From Acinetobacter sp. ANC 7912 (GTDB lineage: Bacteria; Pseudomonadota; Gammaproteobacteria; Pseudomonadales; Moraxellaceae), in the NCBI RefSeq assembly GCF_039862785.1, contig NZ_CP156795.1, positions 1,860,001 to 1,924,000 on the forward strand: a stretch of DNA of 64,000 nucleotides, given 5' to 3'. Every line of letters begins with the position of its first letter. Within the stretch, counting starts at the first letter, position 1. Made by a program: the position numbers and the translations under genes. Below, piece after piece: positions 24,633 to 33,628 of this stretch. The notes under the pieces were generated by a model that searched no databases, was not told the DNA's origin, and saw nothing but the letters and a program-made list of their open reading frames with translations.

Positions 24633-25544
24633 ATGAATATCAATCAGGAACAATTGCTACTGTTTAAAGCCGTGATGGAAACCGGATCATTCTCTGCAGC
24701 TGCACGTAAACTCGGTAAAGTCCCCTCCACCGTAAGCATGGCAATTGCCAATATGGAAATTGATTTGGACTTGCAACTGTTTGAACGCATTGGTCGTGAG
24801 CCTCAGCCGACGGCGGCCGCACAAGCACTGTATGAAAAAACCGAACAGCTACTGGTAGAAATAAACCAGTGGAAACAGCACGCACAGGCGCTGAGTTCCG
24901 GACTTGAATCCGAGCTGAATATCGTGGTGGTGTCGGAACTACTGCATACCCGCTGGGTGGATTATATTGTGCTGCTCGAACAGCAGTTCCCAGATCTACA
25001 AATCAATATCTTCTCTGCCCCGCAGGAAGATGCACATCGGATGTTGTTTGAAGGTTCGGCACAGCTGGCCCTGATGTTTGAACGTGAACAACTGGAAACC
25101 CGGGAACAGTTTGTTGAGTTAAAAAAGGAAAGTCTGGTCGCGGTAGCTGCCAAATCTCATCCCTTGAGTCAGCATGCTCAAGTCAGCTATGAAGAGATCA
25201 TTAATAGCCGGCAGATTGTGGTGGCGAGCCGGGATAGCAAGATCAAACCCGAACTTTTATTTTCCAAGTTTTACTGGCGTACCGATAATCACCACTCTGC
25301 CTATCGTCTGATTAAGCAGGGATTGGGCTGGGGAATTCTACCGATAGAGATGCTGCATGAGCATCCGCATATTCAGGAACAGCTATATATCCTGAATCTG
25401 TATGATTTCACGCCAAAGTTTGACTATTTCGTCGATCTGGTCTGGAGCCGGGAAACCAAACTCGGTAAAGCTGCACATTTTTTGATTAATCACATCAGAA
25501 ATCAACGTAAAAACAGCAATTCGCTACCAAAAGATAGTGTGTGA
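24633..25544 (+). CDS. LysR-type transcriptional regulator (AceR-like position)
   Basis: 303 residues. N-terminal winged HTH: LLLFKAVMETGSFSAAARKLGK, PSTVSMAIANMEIDLDLQLFER (residues about 8-60). The rest is a periplasmic-binding-like effector domain ending DYFVDLVWSRETKLGKAAHFL. It faces the PACE exporter gene across a 97-bp gap, where both promoters and the operator should lie. The target is inferred from position and from the aceI-aceR precedent; a diamine or biocide ligand would be expected. Confidence 0.88.
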   Translation: MNINQEQLLLFKAVMETGSFSAAARKLGKVPSTVSMAIANMEIDLDLQLFERIGREPQPTAAAQALYEKTEQLLVEINQWKQHAQALSSGLESELNIVVVSELLHTRWVDYIVLLEQQFPDLQINIFSAPQEDAHRMLFEGSAQLALMFEREQLETREQFVELKKESLVAVAAKSHPLSQHAQVSYEEIINSRQIVVASRDSKIKPELLFSKFYWRTDNHHSAYRLIKQGLGWGILPIEMLHEHPHIQEQLYILNLYDFTPKFDYFVDLVWSRETKLGKAAHFLINHIRNQRKNSNSLPKDSV

Positions 25545-25612
25545 ATGCTTGGGAAATAAACACTTTGTGATATAACAGAATGCATAAGCAATAACCTAAG
25601 AACTAGATCCAA

Positions 25613-26590
25613 ATGACTCAAAGTGCGTTAAACCAACTAAAACAATTCACCACCATTGTTGCGGACAGCAGTGATTTAGCTGCGATTGAAAAATTTCGTC
25701 CACTCGATGCGACCACTAACCCTTCGCTGATTACCGCTGCAGCAAGCCAAGTTGAAAATAATGCTCTGATTGAAGCAGCCTTTAATCAGGCAAAAGGCGA
25801 AGGTTTGACCGGCAATGAACTGATTGAACGCACCATTGATATTCTGACCGTCAAATTCGGTGTCGAGATTCTCAAACTGATTGAAGGTCGCGTTTCGACG
25901 GAAGTGGATGCATCTTTGTCTTATGACACTGCAGCAACCATTACCAAAGCCAAAGAACTACTGGAACTGTATAAGCAAGACGGTATTTCTTCAGACCGTA
26001 TCTTGATCAAGATTGCTTCGACTTGGGAAGGCATTCAGGCTGCACGTGCGCTGGAACAGGAAGGCATTCATACTAACCTGACTCTGCTGTTTGGTCTGCA
26101 TCAGGCCAAAGCCTGTGCTGATGCCAAAGTGACCCTGATTTCTCCTTTTGTCGGCCGAATTCTGGACTGGTTTAAAAAAGCAGAAAATGTCGAAGCTTAT
26201 CCAATTGATAAGGACCCAGGTGTACTGTCGGTGAAGCAGATTTATTTCTTCTACAAACAGCATGACATTCAAACTGAAATCATGGGTGCCAGCTTCCGCA
26301 GTATCGATCAGGTTCTGGGCCTGGCCGGCTGTGACCTGTTAACTGTAGCACCCAACCTGCTGGCACAGTTGGATCAAGATCAACGTGAAGTCGTTCGTCA
26401 GTTATCTTCAAACCATGCCCATGCACATACCGAACATGCGCATACCCCACTTAACCAAGCAAGCTTCCAAGCTGAACTGGAACAGGATCGTATGGCTTCC
26501 GAACTACTTGAAGGCGGAATCCAGGGCTTTATCAAGGCACGTGAACAGTTATCTGCTCTATTACGTGAACGTTTTGCCGTAGCCGCCTAA
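25613..26590 (+). CDS. tal: Transaldolase
   Basis: 325 residues, class I aldolase barrel. TTIVADSSDLAAIEKFRPLD and ATTNPSLI at the N-terminus and the Schiff-base lysine in ILIKIASTWEGIQAA (about residue 131) are diagnostic; LTLLFGLHQAKACADA and PFVGRILDW follow. It transfers dihydroxyacetone between sugar phosphates in the non-oxidative pentose phosphate pathway. A His-rich stretch (HAHAHTEHAHT, about residue 265) is an unusual insertion that might bind metal. The gene is single and followed by its own terminator. Confidence 0.96.
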   Translation: MTQSALNQLKQFTTIVADSSDLAAIEKFRPLDATTNPSLITAAASQVENNALIEAAFNQAKGEGLTGNELIERTIDILTVKFGVEILKLIEGRVSTEVDASLSYDTAATITKAKELLELYKQDGISSDRILIKIASTWEGIQAARALEQEGIHTNLTLLFGLHQAKACADAKVTLISPFVGRILDWFKKAENVEAYPIDKDPGVLSVKQIYFFYKQHDIQTEIMGASFRSIDQVLGLAGCDLLTVAPNLLAQLDQDQREVVRQLSSNHAHAHTEHAHTPLNQASFQAELEQDRMASELLEGGIQGFIKAREQLSALLRERFAVAA

Positions 26591-26607
26591 CGCTTTACAG
26601 CATCTGA

Positions 26608-26645
26608 CAGTCGATGTCGTTATAATACGCATCGGCTGTTTTGTT
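26608..26645 (+). terminator. Terminator after tal
   Basis: CAGTCGATG (26608-26616) pairs with CATCGGCTG (26630-26638), one G-U pair, followed by ttttgttttttt. The loop contains tataat, so it might also supply a -10 box to the next gene, but I see no suitable -35 box. Confidence 0.8.
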
Positions 26646-26675
26646 TTTTTATTTGTTTTTTAAGAGTAGGTTTCA

Positions 26676-27326
26676 GTGTTTGGGATCACGGATTTAACGA
26701 CTTTTATTATTGGTACAACGTTAATTGTGATGCTGCCTGGACCGAACTCGCTGTATGTGATGTCCACCGCGTCGCGCTATGGCATCAAAACCGGTTATAA
26801 GGCTGCATTTGGTGTCTATGCGGGCGATATGGTGCTGATTTTTCTGACTGCACTTGGTGCGGCTTCCCTACTCCATGCTTTCCCGGTCCTGTTTACTATT
26901 TTAAAAATTATCGGGGCCATTTACCTCAGTTATCTCGGTATCAAACTGTTCATTGCGGCTTATCACACATGGAATACCATCCATACCAATGCCGAAATTA
27001 AACAGGCGGAACAGAATATTGAACAGCTGCATCCGTTCCGTACTGCAATGACAATCAGCATTCTGAATCCCAAAGCAATCCTGTTTTATCTGTCTTTCTT
27101 TGTCCAGTTCGTTGATCCACGCTATCCGTATCCAGCACTGACCTTTACCTTACTGGCGATTGTGCTACAGATCATCAGCATGTCTTACTTAAGCATCCTG
27201 ATTTTCTCGGGTGCCCGTCTAGCGCAATTCTTTGGTCATCGCTACCGCTTAACCTCGATCTGTGTGGCAACGGTAGCCTTGCTGTTCTGTGGTTTTGGCA
27301 TCAAGCTCGCCACCTCTACCATGTAA
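26676..27326 (+). CDS. LysE/RhtB-family amino-acid exporter
   Basis: 216 residues with six hydrophobic segments. It begins with GTG (preceded by aggt), and has TLIVMLPGPNSLYVMSTASRYG, the N-terminal signature of the LysE/RhtB family, then GAIYLSYLGIKLF and SILNPKAILFYLSFFVQFVD. It should export amino acids or related compounds across the inner membrane; the substrate cannot be predicted. It stands alone between tal and a convergent esterase gene. Confidence 0.9.
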   Translation: MFGITDLTTFIIGTTLIVMLPGPNSLYVMSTASRYGIKTGYKAAFGVYAGDMVLIFLTALGAASLLHAFPVLFTILKIIGAIYLSYLGIKLFIAAYHTWNTIHTNAEIKQAEQNIEQLHPFRTAMTISILNPKAILFYLSFFVQFVDPRYPYPALTFTLLAIVLQIISMSYLSILIFSGARLAQFFGHRYRLTSICVATVALLFCGFGIKLATSTM

Positions 27327-27460
27327 GCCCGCAAATTTATTGGCATCTGAGCATGATCTGTCTGCAATTTTGAAATGCCTTCAGTTTCTGGGACTTAATT
27401 TTTTATCTGCTTTTGCAGATTTTGCGCTGGCGTAGCTTCACCTGAGACATTCAGACTATT

Positions 27461-28468
27461 TTAATCCGCTGTGTTTGAATGCATTTGCAGAAATTCCAAG
27501 GTCTGTTGAAAGGTCTGCTGGCTTTCTTTTTTCCCCATATAAAACTGGTATTCATGAATCAGCCAGGTTTTGGACTCAGGATAGAAAATTTCTTTGACCG
27601 GCACCTGATTGGCTTTAAGTATCTGCACAAAAGGCAAAGACTGGCTATCGGTGAGAAAATCTTTATTGCCACCGCTGATCAGTACTGGTGGATAGTTCGG
27701 GGTAATATGCTGGATGGGAGAAATCTGCTTGAGAAAGGCAGCATCATTACGGCGCTCACCGGTATAGGCTTGCACCATATTATAAATGCCCCATTCCACC
27801 AATTTGATTTCGTCAGGTGCCATGTCTACAAAAGCATTGAGGTCGTAAATCCCGCAATGCAGAATCAGGCCTTTCAGCTGTGCAGGTTGAATTGAAGGTA
27901 TAAATTCTGACGTTTGGGCAAAATCCGGATTCGTGAGTAAAGCTGCATAATGACTGGCCAGATTTGCTCCGGCAGAATCTCCGGCTAAATAAAGCTTGTT
28001 TGCATCAATCAAGTATTTCGCCGCATGGTTCTGTAAAAAAGCTAAAGCGGCATTAATCTGCTGTAGCTGGCTGGGATATTGCGACTGTGGTGCCAACTGA
28101 TATTGCACTGATACTACATTGTAGCCTTGTGCTGCCAACAGCTTGAAATAGCCACGGGCATGTTCGCGTGAACCGGAAATCCAGCCACCGCCATGAATCC
28201 AGACCACTGTTGAACGTACGCCCAGTTCGGCAATGTTTTGTGGTTGGTATAGGTCCAGACCCAACTTCCGTTCTGGCTGATAAATAATATTGTTATGCAC
28301 CAGCACATTGTCCGGCGCATGACGATCCAGCAATTTCTGCTGCACCGTGGTAGTCATGTTAAAGGCCGCAGCAATGATCTTGCTGTTCTGTGAGGTATTC
28401 TGACAGCCCGTAAGCAGCATTAGGCTAAGCAAAGCACTTCCGAATCCAACCTGCTGCAATCTGTTCAT
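27461..28468 (-). CDS. Lipoprotein alpha/beta hydrolase (HSL/esterase family)
   Basis: 335 residues from Met13 of the longest frame (ATG 28468, with gggga 10 nt upstream). It begins with a signal peptide ending in the lipobox LMLLTGC, so it should be an envelope lipoprotein. The catalytic domain shows the oxyanion motif WIHGGGWISGSREHARG, nucleophile LAGDSAGANLASHYAAL and a late His in TWLIHEYQFYMG, as in hormone-sensitive-lipase-type carboxylesterases. Substrate unknown. It converges with the LysE-type gene. Confidence 0.85.
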   Translation of the reverse strand: MNRLQQVGFGSALLSLMLLTGCQNTSQNSKIIAAAFNMTTTVQQKLLDRHAPDNVLVHNNIIYQPERKLGLDLYQPQNIAELGVRSTVVWIHGGGWISGSREHARGYFKLLAAQGYNVVSVQYQLAPQSQYPSQLQQINAALAFLQNHAAKYLIDANKLYLAGDSAGANLASHYAALLTNPDFAQTSEFIPSIQPAQLKGLILHCGIYDLNAFVDMAPDEIKLVEWGIYNMVQAYTGERRNDAAFLKQISPIQHITPNYPPVLISGGNKDFLTDSQSLPFVQILKANQVPVKEIFYPESKTWLIHEYQFYMGKKESQQTFQQTLEFLQMHSNTAD

Positions 28469-28731
28469 ATCATTATGTCCCCACCACAATTTTAGCCCTG
28501 ACATTACGCCAGAAATCTGTATTTTTTATTTTAGCCTAAAAGCATAAAAATGTTTAAAAACCAGGCATTTCAGTCTGATTTTTATGCCTATCATTTTGCA
28601 GTTTTTTGTAAAAAATTCAGCGTAATTAAATGAATTTTCTAATTTTTTAGTATTTTTCAATTGAACCACTATCCGCACTGTGCTATCAATAGTTGAAAGC
28701 AAGACAACAATGAGATTGGAGTATAAATAAG

Positions 28732-29175
28732 ATGGCTTACCAACACCTTTTAGTCCCTGTGGACGGTTCTGATATTTCCTTTTCTGCAGTACGCCATGCG
28801 GCTCAAATCGCCAAAAGTTTTGGCAGCAAATTGACCATCATTAGTCTCATTGCAGAGAATCCTTTTACTGAAGCGGACTTCTATTACAGTTCTGCCATCA
28901 TGAAAGAATACTTTGTCGAAGCGCATACCAATGCGAAAAAAGCACTGAAACAGGCGACCAACATTGCAGCAGAAGAAGGCATCACTGCTGAATCGCATAT
29001 TGTGACTGGCCTGGTGAATGCCGAGCATGTGGTCGAAAAAGCGGAGGAAATTGGTGCCGACCTGATTGTGATGGGTTCACATGGTCGTAAAGGCTTCCAG
29101 AAACTGATTCTGGGCAGCTTTGCACAGGATGTACTGAGTTCATCTGAAATTCCAGTACTGATCATTAAAAAATAA
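28732..29175 (+). CDS. Universal stress protein (UspA family)
   Basis: 147 residues, one Usp domain. HLLVPVDGSDISFSAVRHA at the N-terminus and the nucleotide-binding DLIVMGSHGRKGFQKLILGS (G-2x-G-9x-G-S/T type) near the C-terminus are typical. Usp proteins are cytoplasmic stress-survival factors that may bind ATP. It is followed 130 bp later by a paralogue with the same C-terminal motif, which suggests a tandem duplication. Confidence 0.92.
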   Translation: MAYQHLLVPVDGSDISFSAVRHAAQIAKSFGSKLTIISLIAENPFTEADFYYSSAIMKEYFVEAHTNAKKALKQATNIAAEEGITAESHIVTGLVNAEHVVEKAEEIGADLIVMGSHGRKGFQKLILGSFAQDVLSSSEIPVLIIKK

Positions 29176-29304
29176 TACGACCTATGCGCATCGCTAAACT
29201 GTGGTGCGCATATTCATTTTATTAGAATTCAGACTACTGCATTGAAGTGGATTTATGCTTGGCTGCGTTCTGTTTCCATGCAAGCATCATTTTCAGGAAT
29301 TACT

Positions 29305-29751
29305 ATGGCTCACTATAAACACATCCTGGTCGCAATCGATGAATCCCCGATCTCTTATGCTGCTGCGGAACATGCATTGGATATTGCAAAATTATTTGGC
29401 GGCAAAGTCACCCTGATCAGCGTCATTGCGGTAGATCCATTCTCTGGTGTGGATTTTTACAAGGTTGCGCCAGCAGTGACGGATTACTTTATGCAGGCTG
29501 AACAGAATGCACTGGATCGCCTGAATGACCTGAAACAAACTTTTACCCGTGAAGGCATTGATCTGGATATCCGCATCATGCATGGCTTATCCCCTTCTGA
29601 AGGTATCCTGCAGACCAGCAAAGAACTGCCGATTGACCTGATTGTGATGGGTTCTCATGGCCGTAAGGGCTTCCAGAAACTGGTGCTCGGTAGCGTAGCG
29701 CAAAAGGTTCTTGGCGCTTCTGAAATCCCGGTGCTGATTGTGAAAGAATAA
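29305..29751 (+). CDS. Second universal stress protein (UspA family)
   Basis: 148 residues from the ATG at 29305, preceded by aggaattact; the longer frame beginning at 29242 adds 21 residues unlike the family and has no ribosome-binding site. HILVAIDESPISYAAAEHALDIAK and LIVMGSHGRKGFQKLVLGSVAQKVL match the preceding Usp closely along the whole length. Probably co-expressed with it or separately under stress. A terminator follows. Confidence 0.92.
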   Translation: MAHYKHILVAIDESPISYAAAEHALDIAKLFGGKVTLISVIAVDPFSGVDFYKVAPAVTDYFMQAEQNALDRLNDLKQTFTREGIDLDIRIMHGLSPSEGILQTSKELPIDLIVMGSHGRKGFQKLVLGSVAQKVLGASEIPVLIVKE

Positions 29752-29764
29752 AATTATTTCCATT

Positions 29765-29796
29765 AAAAAAGCCTGTATTGAACAGGCTTTTTCTTT
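29765..29796. terminator. Terminator between usp and a small convergent gene
   Basis: aaaaaagcctgt (29765-29776) pairs with acaggcttttt (29782-29792) around a 5-nt loop; A/T tracts flank both sides, so it can act in both directions. Confidence 0.92.
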
Positions 29797-30071
29797 TAGT
29801 GAATCTTTTGATTAAGCTGATTCAGGAACATTTCTGCTTCAATTTGCGAACTGAAGACCTTGGTATATTCACCCGATTTCTGCACTGAGTTTGGCGTATA
29901 TTCTAGCTGAACCTCGAATACACCACGACTGCTGTCCTTACTCACATGCACCGCAATAATATGTTGTGTATTTAAATAAAACCCGTCGTCAACTTTCAAT
30001 AACATTTTTAATTCACTCAATCTGTTCTGATCACCATGATCTTCTTTGTGAAAATCCGAGAACGGCGTCAC
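29796..30071 (-). CDS. Small protein of unknown function (91 residues)
   Basis: A GTG at 30071 with ggag six bases upstream is the likely start. The product is soluble and mixed in composition: DDGFYLNTQHIIAVHVSKD and FEVQLEYTPNSVQKSGEYTKVF suggest a small beta-rich domain (a LytTR- or Hfq-like size) with a C-terminal helix SQIEAEMFLNQLNQKI. I do not recognise the family. It sits alone between two terminators. Confidence 0.65.
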   Translation of the reverse strand: MTPFSDFHKEDHGDQNRLSELKMLLKVDDGFYLNTQHIIAVHVSKDSSRGVFEVQLEYTPNSVQKSGEYTKVFSSQIEAEMFLNQLNQKIH

Positions 30072-30164
30072 ATTAACTCCATATATAAGAACTATCTTAA
30101 AGCAAAATCCAATACATCCTTTCTTTCATTACATATTTAATAAATATTACTGATGTTCTAAATA

Positions 30165-30200
30165 AAAAAGCCGGATATTTAATCCGGCTTTCTCTTTTTT
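30165..30200 (-). terminator. pepN terminator
   Basis: gccggat (30170-30176) and atccggc (30182-30188), extended by AAA/TTT, form a perfect stem with T-rich sequence on both sides. It lies just beyond the pepN stop on the minus strand. Confidence 0.88.
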
Positions 30201-30205
30201 TTAAA

Positions 30206-32815
30206 TTACACGCTCAACATGCTATTCAATGTTTCACAGACATTTTTCGATTTCACCAGCGGTTTCAGTGCTTCTAGCTGCGCCTTCACTTCACCACGTT
30301 GTGGTTCTGCCAAGGTATACCAACGTGACAATACCTGCAGCAGACGAGAACCCACGATTGGGTTTTTCTCATCTAGGTATTTCGCCAAGCTAATGTAATG
30401 CTGAACACCAAAGCTCCAGGTATTCACCGGATTGTTGCTTAAACCGCCGCTGACTGCACGGATACGGTTTGGTACTTTCAGGTCGTAGTCTGGATGCTCG
30501 GTTAGCGCCTTGATGGTCGCAGCAGTTGCTTCCGGATGAGCCGCCTGCACCATAAACCACTGATCTAGGGACAAGGCTTCATTTTTGAAACGGGTATAGA
30601 AATCTTCCAGTACCGCTTGAGCTTGTAGCGCATCATTCCATACCAGTACACGTAAGGCACCCAGACGTTCAGACATATTGCCTGTGCTTGAATACTGTTC
30701 CTGTGCCAGCTCAAAGGCAGTTTCATCGCCCTGACGTGCCAGCATCATCAACATGATATTTTTCAGCGCACGCACACCCATCGCTTGAGAGAAATCAGAT
30801 TGTAGCTCTGGATCCAGTGACAGATAAATTTCTTTCACTGTGTTGCCAAAAGCGTATGCCAGCTTGTTCAGCAAGGCATTACGTTTTTCTTTGATCTTGC
30901 TTGGCTGGTAATTCTCATCAATACGACTGCCCAGATAGCCTTCGGTTGGCACATCAAACAGACGTGAAGCCAGCAGTGGATCTTTCTGGATCAGATCAGG
31001 CAAGGTATTCAGCATTGCATTGATATAGATTTCGGCTGGCTGGTCATTCAGCAGGATACGTTCCAGCAGGGTTTGCGTTGCCTGCCACTGGTTAAAGCCA
31101 TTGGTTTCATATTGCAACAGGAATGCTAATTCTTTATCGGTATAGTCAAATTCCAGATTGACTGGCGCCGAGAAATTACGCAGCAACGAAACGACTGGTT
31201 TAGAAGTTACACCAGAAAATTCAATGGTCGCTTCATCCTGATCAAACAGATATACGCCATCTTTCACCCCATTTGCAACCAGTGCAGTTGATTTCAGTGT
31301 GAGCTGTTCACCGGTTTCTGCATCAAACAGGGCCAGCGCCACCGGAATTGGTACAGCTTTCAGGTTCGGATATTTTGGATGTGGTTTCAGGCTTTGTTTG
31401 AAGGTCAGGCAATAAGTCTGGCTTTCTACATCATATTCAGATTTCACTTCCAGTTTTGGTGTACCCGGCTGGTTGTACCAGGTCAGGAAATTAGACAGAT
31501 CTACACCTGAACCGGCACTGAGAGCATCCACCCAATCCTCAACTGTTACCGCCTCCCCATCATGACGGCGGAAATATTCATCCGTACCCTGACGGAATTT
31601 TTCCTTACCCAGCAAGGTTGCCATCATACGGTTAATTTCTGCACCTTTTTCATAAACAGTTGCGGTATAGAAGTTATTAATTTCCACAAAATGGTCTGGA
31701 CGTGGCGGATGTGATAATGGACCAGAATCTTCAGGGAACTGATGTGCTTTCAGAACAGCAACGTCATCAATACGCTGTACCGCAGAAGACTGTAAATCTT
31801 CCGAGAAAGACTGATCACGGAAAACTGTTAGACCTTCTTTTAGACACAGCTGGAACCAGTCACGACAAGTGATCCGGTTACCGGTCCAGTTATGGAAATA
31901 TTCGTGTGCAATCACGGACTGAACACGCATGATGGCAGCATCAGTGGTGTATTCTTCATCAGCCAACACACAAGAAGTGTTGAAAATATTCAGGCCTTTG
32001 TTTTCCATCGCGCCCATATTGAAGGCGCTGGTTGCCACAATCATATAATTATCTAGATCGTAGGCACGGCCATAATGCTCTTCATCCCAACGCATGGAAT
32101 GCTTTAACGCTTCCATAGCAATTTTGCATTTTGGAATGTCTTTTTCTTCGGCATAGATTTCCAGCGCTACATCACGACCTTCGGATGTAGTGTAACGGTC
32201 TTTCATCACCGCCAAATCACCAATCACACAAGCAAACAGATAGCTTGGTTTTTTGGTTGGATCCTGCCAGATGGCATAATGACGGCCTTCACCCGCTTCA
32301 CCAGTTTCAATCAGGTTACCATTGGCCAACAGTACTGGAAATTTTTTGTCGGCTTCCACACGGGTGGTAAATACTGACAAGATATCTGGACGATCTGGAT
32401 AAAAAGTAATTTTACGGAAACCTTCCGGCTCATTTTGGGTCACAAACAGATCCGAACTAGCTTGGTATAAACCTTCCAGCTGAGTATTCGATTCAGGATG
32501 AATACGTACCACAGTTTGAATAGTGGCATGATCCGGTGCATTGGCAATCACCAGCTGCTCTGAATCTAGCTTGTACTCGCTTTCAGAAAGCTGCTGACCA
32601 TTGACAGAAATCGACTGCAATTCCAGATCACGTCCTAACAATACCAGGTCACCTTCAGACTGGCGCTGTATCACCAGCGTTGAGCTGACCAAGGTGTGAT
32701 CCACATAAACCTGAATATTGAGTTCAATCGAATCTACAATATAGGAAGGCTTTTGATAGTCTTTTAAATAAATGGTTTGATCTGCTTCGATCGCCGGATT
32801 TGCCGCAATATTCAT
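30206..32815 (-). CDS. pepN: Aminopeptidase N
   Basis: 869 residues, the length of proteobacterial PepN (M1 family). The exopeptidase motif GAMENKGLN (about residue 262) and the zinc site VIAHEYFHNWTGN...KEGLTV (HEXXH-18-E, about residue 300) are intact. It is a broad cytoplasmic zinc aminopeptidase that completes peptide turnover. The C-terminal helical domain ends KNVCETLNSMLSV. It is single, with a 395-bp upstream region shared with a divergent small gene. Confidence 0.97.
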   Translation of the reverse strand: MNIAANPAIEADQTIYLKDYQKPSYIVDSIELNIQVYVDHTLVSSTLVIQRQSEGDLVLLGRDLELQSISVNGQQLSESEYKLDSEQLVIANAPDHATIQTVVRIHPESNTQLEGLYQASSDLFVTQNEPEGFRKITFYPDRPDILSVFTTRVEADKKFPVLLANGNLIETGEAGEGRHYAIWQDPTKKPSYLFACVIGDLAVMKDRYTTSEGRDVALEIYAEEKDIPKCKIAMEALKHSMRWDEEHYGRAYDLDNYMIVATSAFNMGAMENKGLNIFNTSCVLADEEYTTDAAIMRVQSVIAHEYFHNWTGNRITCRDWFQLCLKEGLTVFRDQSFSEDLQSSAVQRIDDVAVLKAHQFPEDSGPLSHPPRPDHFVEINNFYTATVYEKGAEINRMMATLLGKEKFRQGTDEYFRRHDGEAVTVEDWVDALSAGSGVDLSNFLTWYNQPGTPKLEVKSEYDVESQTYCLTFKQSLKPHPKYPNLKAVPIPVALALFDAETGEQLTLKSTALVANGVKDGVYLFDQDEATIEFSGVTSKPVVSLLRNFSAPVNLEFDYTDKELAFLLQYETNGFNQWQATQTLLERILLNDQPAEIYINAMLNTLPDLIQKDPLLASRLFDVPTEGYLGSRIDENYQPSKIKEKRNALLNKLAYAFGNTVKEIYLSLDPELQSDFSQAMGVRALKNIMLMMLARQGDETAFELAQEQYSSTGNMSERLGALRVLVWNDALQAQAVLEDFYTRFKNEALSLDQWFMVQAAHPEATAATIKALTEHPDYDLKVPNRIRAVSGGLSNNPVNTWSFGVQHYISLAKYLDEKNPIVGSRLLQVLSRWYTLAEPQRGEVKAQLEALKPLVKSKNVCETLNSMLSV

Positions 32816-33210
32816 GTCATGTCCTGATGTTATTGTCTACGTCGACATTTATCGTCGTTTCATCATACGCCAAGTTAGAGACACTGTCTGTGTCATTCAC
32901 TGTATGTCATTAATATGGGCATTCTCTGCACTACTTTCAATTCATTCTGCTTAATTCAACAACAGTTATTTCGGTTAGGCGATAACTATGCCCAGCTCCT
33001 ACAACAAATTTATATTTATTTACATTTTCTTAAACTATTGTTTATTCAATATTTAATATCTATCCAACCGTTTTATAGATCTTTATAATCGAAAATGTGC
33101 ACACTTCTTGCTTCATTAATTTCGTGAACAAACACTATTCTAAAACAGATGTTAAACGGTAAATGACATTACCTGTTTAAACCAAGACAACAAGAACAAT
33201 GAGGTGAACC
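32816..33210. promoter_or_regulatory. 395-bp divergent intergenic region
   Basis: It separates the divergent pepN and an 85-residue gene, so it must contain both promoters. It is A/T-rich. Near its right end ttaaacggtaa and ttacctgtttaa (33150-33180) nearly pair around tgaca, just before the gaggtg ribosome-binding site of the small gene. I see no frame or RNA gene. Confidence 0.45.
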
Positions 33211-33468
33211 ATGTATCTAAAAGACCATATCGTACGTATTGAAAACATCAAAACGCTACAAGCTCTGGACCACGCCAATATCGACCATAAAGTGATTGCC
33301 CTATTTATGAGCTCTGAAGGCATCACCATGCAGCCCTATGAAGTCAGCGCAATTCTCAATACCTATGACGCCCTCGGTTTGAAAAAGATTCCGACCAAAA
33401 AAGTGCAGGCACTTATTAGTGCCAAACAGATGGGCGAAGAAGACGAAACTCTGCCTTGCCCGGTTTAA
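33211..33468 (+). CDS. Small protein of unknown function (85 residues)
   Basis: ATG at 33211 is preceded by gaggtgaacc, an excellent ribosome-binding site, and the gene has its own terminator, so it is real. The product is helical and soluble: RIENIKTLQALDHANIDHKVIALFMSSEGI, then TMQPYEVSAILNTYDALGLKK, which resembles a short helix-turn-helix-like fold, and ends with a Cys-Pro. I do not recognise the family. A small regulatory protein is possible but unproven. Confidence 0.7.
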   Translation: MYLKDHIVRIENIKTLQALDHANIDHKVIALFMSSEGITMQPYEVSAILNTYDALGLKKIPTKKVQALISAKQMGEEDETLPCPV

Positions 33469-33486
33469 GATTTCTTTTAATCGATC

Positions 33487-33510
33487 AAGAGCCACATGTG
33501 TGGCTCTTTT
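33487..33510 (+). terminator. Terminator after the 85-residue gene
   Basis: aagagcca (33487-33494) and tggctctt (33501-33508) form a perfect stem, followed by tttt. Confidence 0.88.
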
Positions 33511-33628
33511 CATTTTTAGTAATATTTGAGTTGTCATTTATCCATAAAACAGCCTGCCTGAATACATCCTCATTAGTAGCAGATGTGTATAATGAAATCC
33601 CTTTTCCCTGCTCAGATTATTTGTTCCG

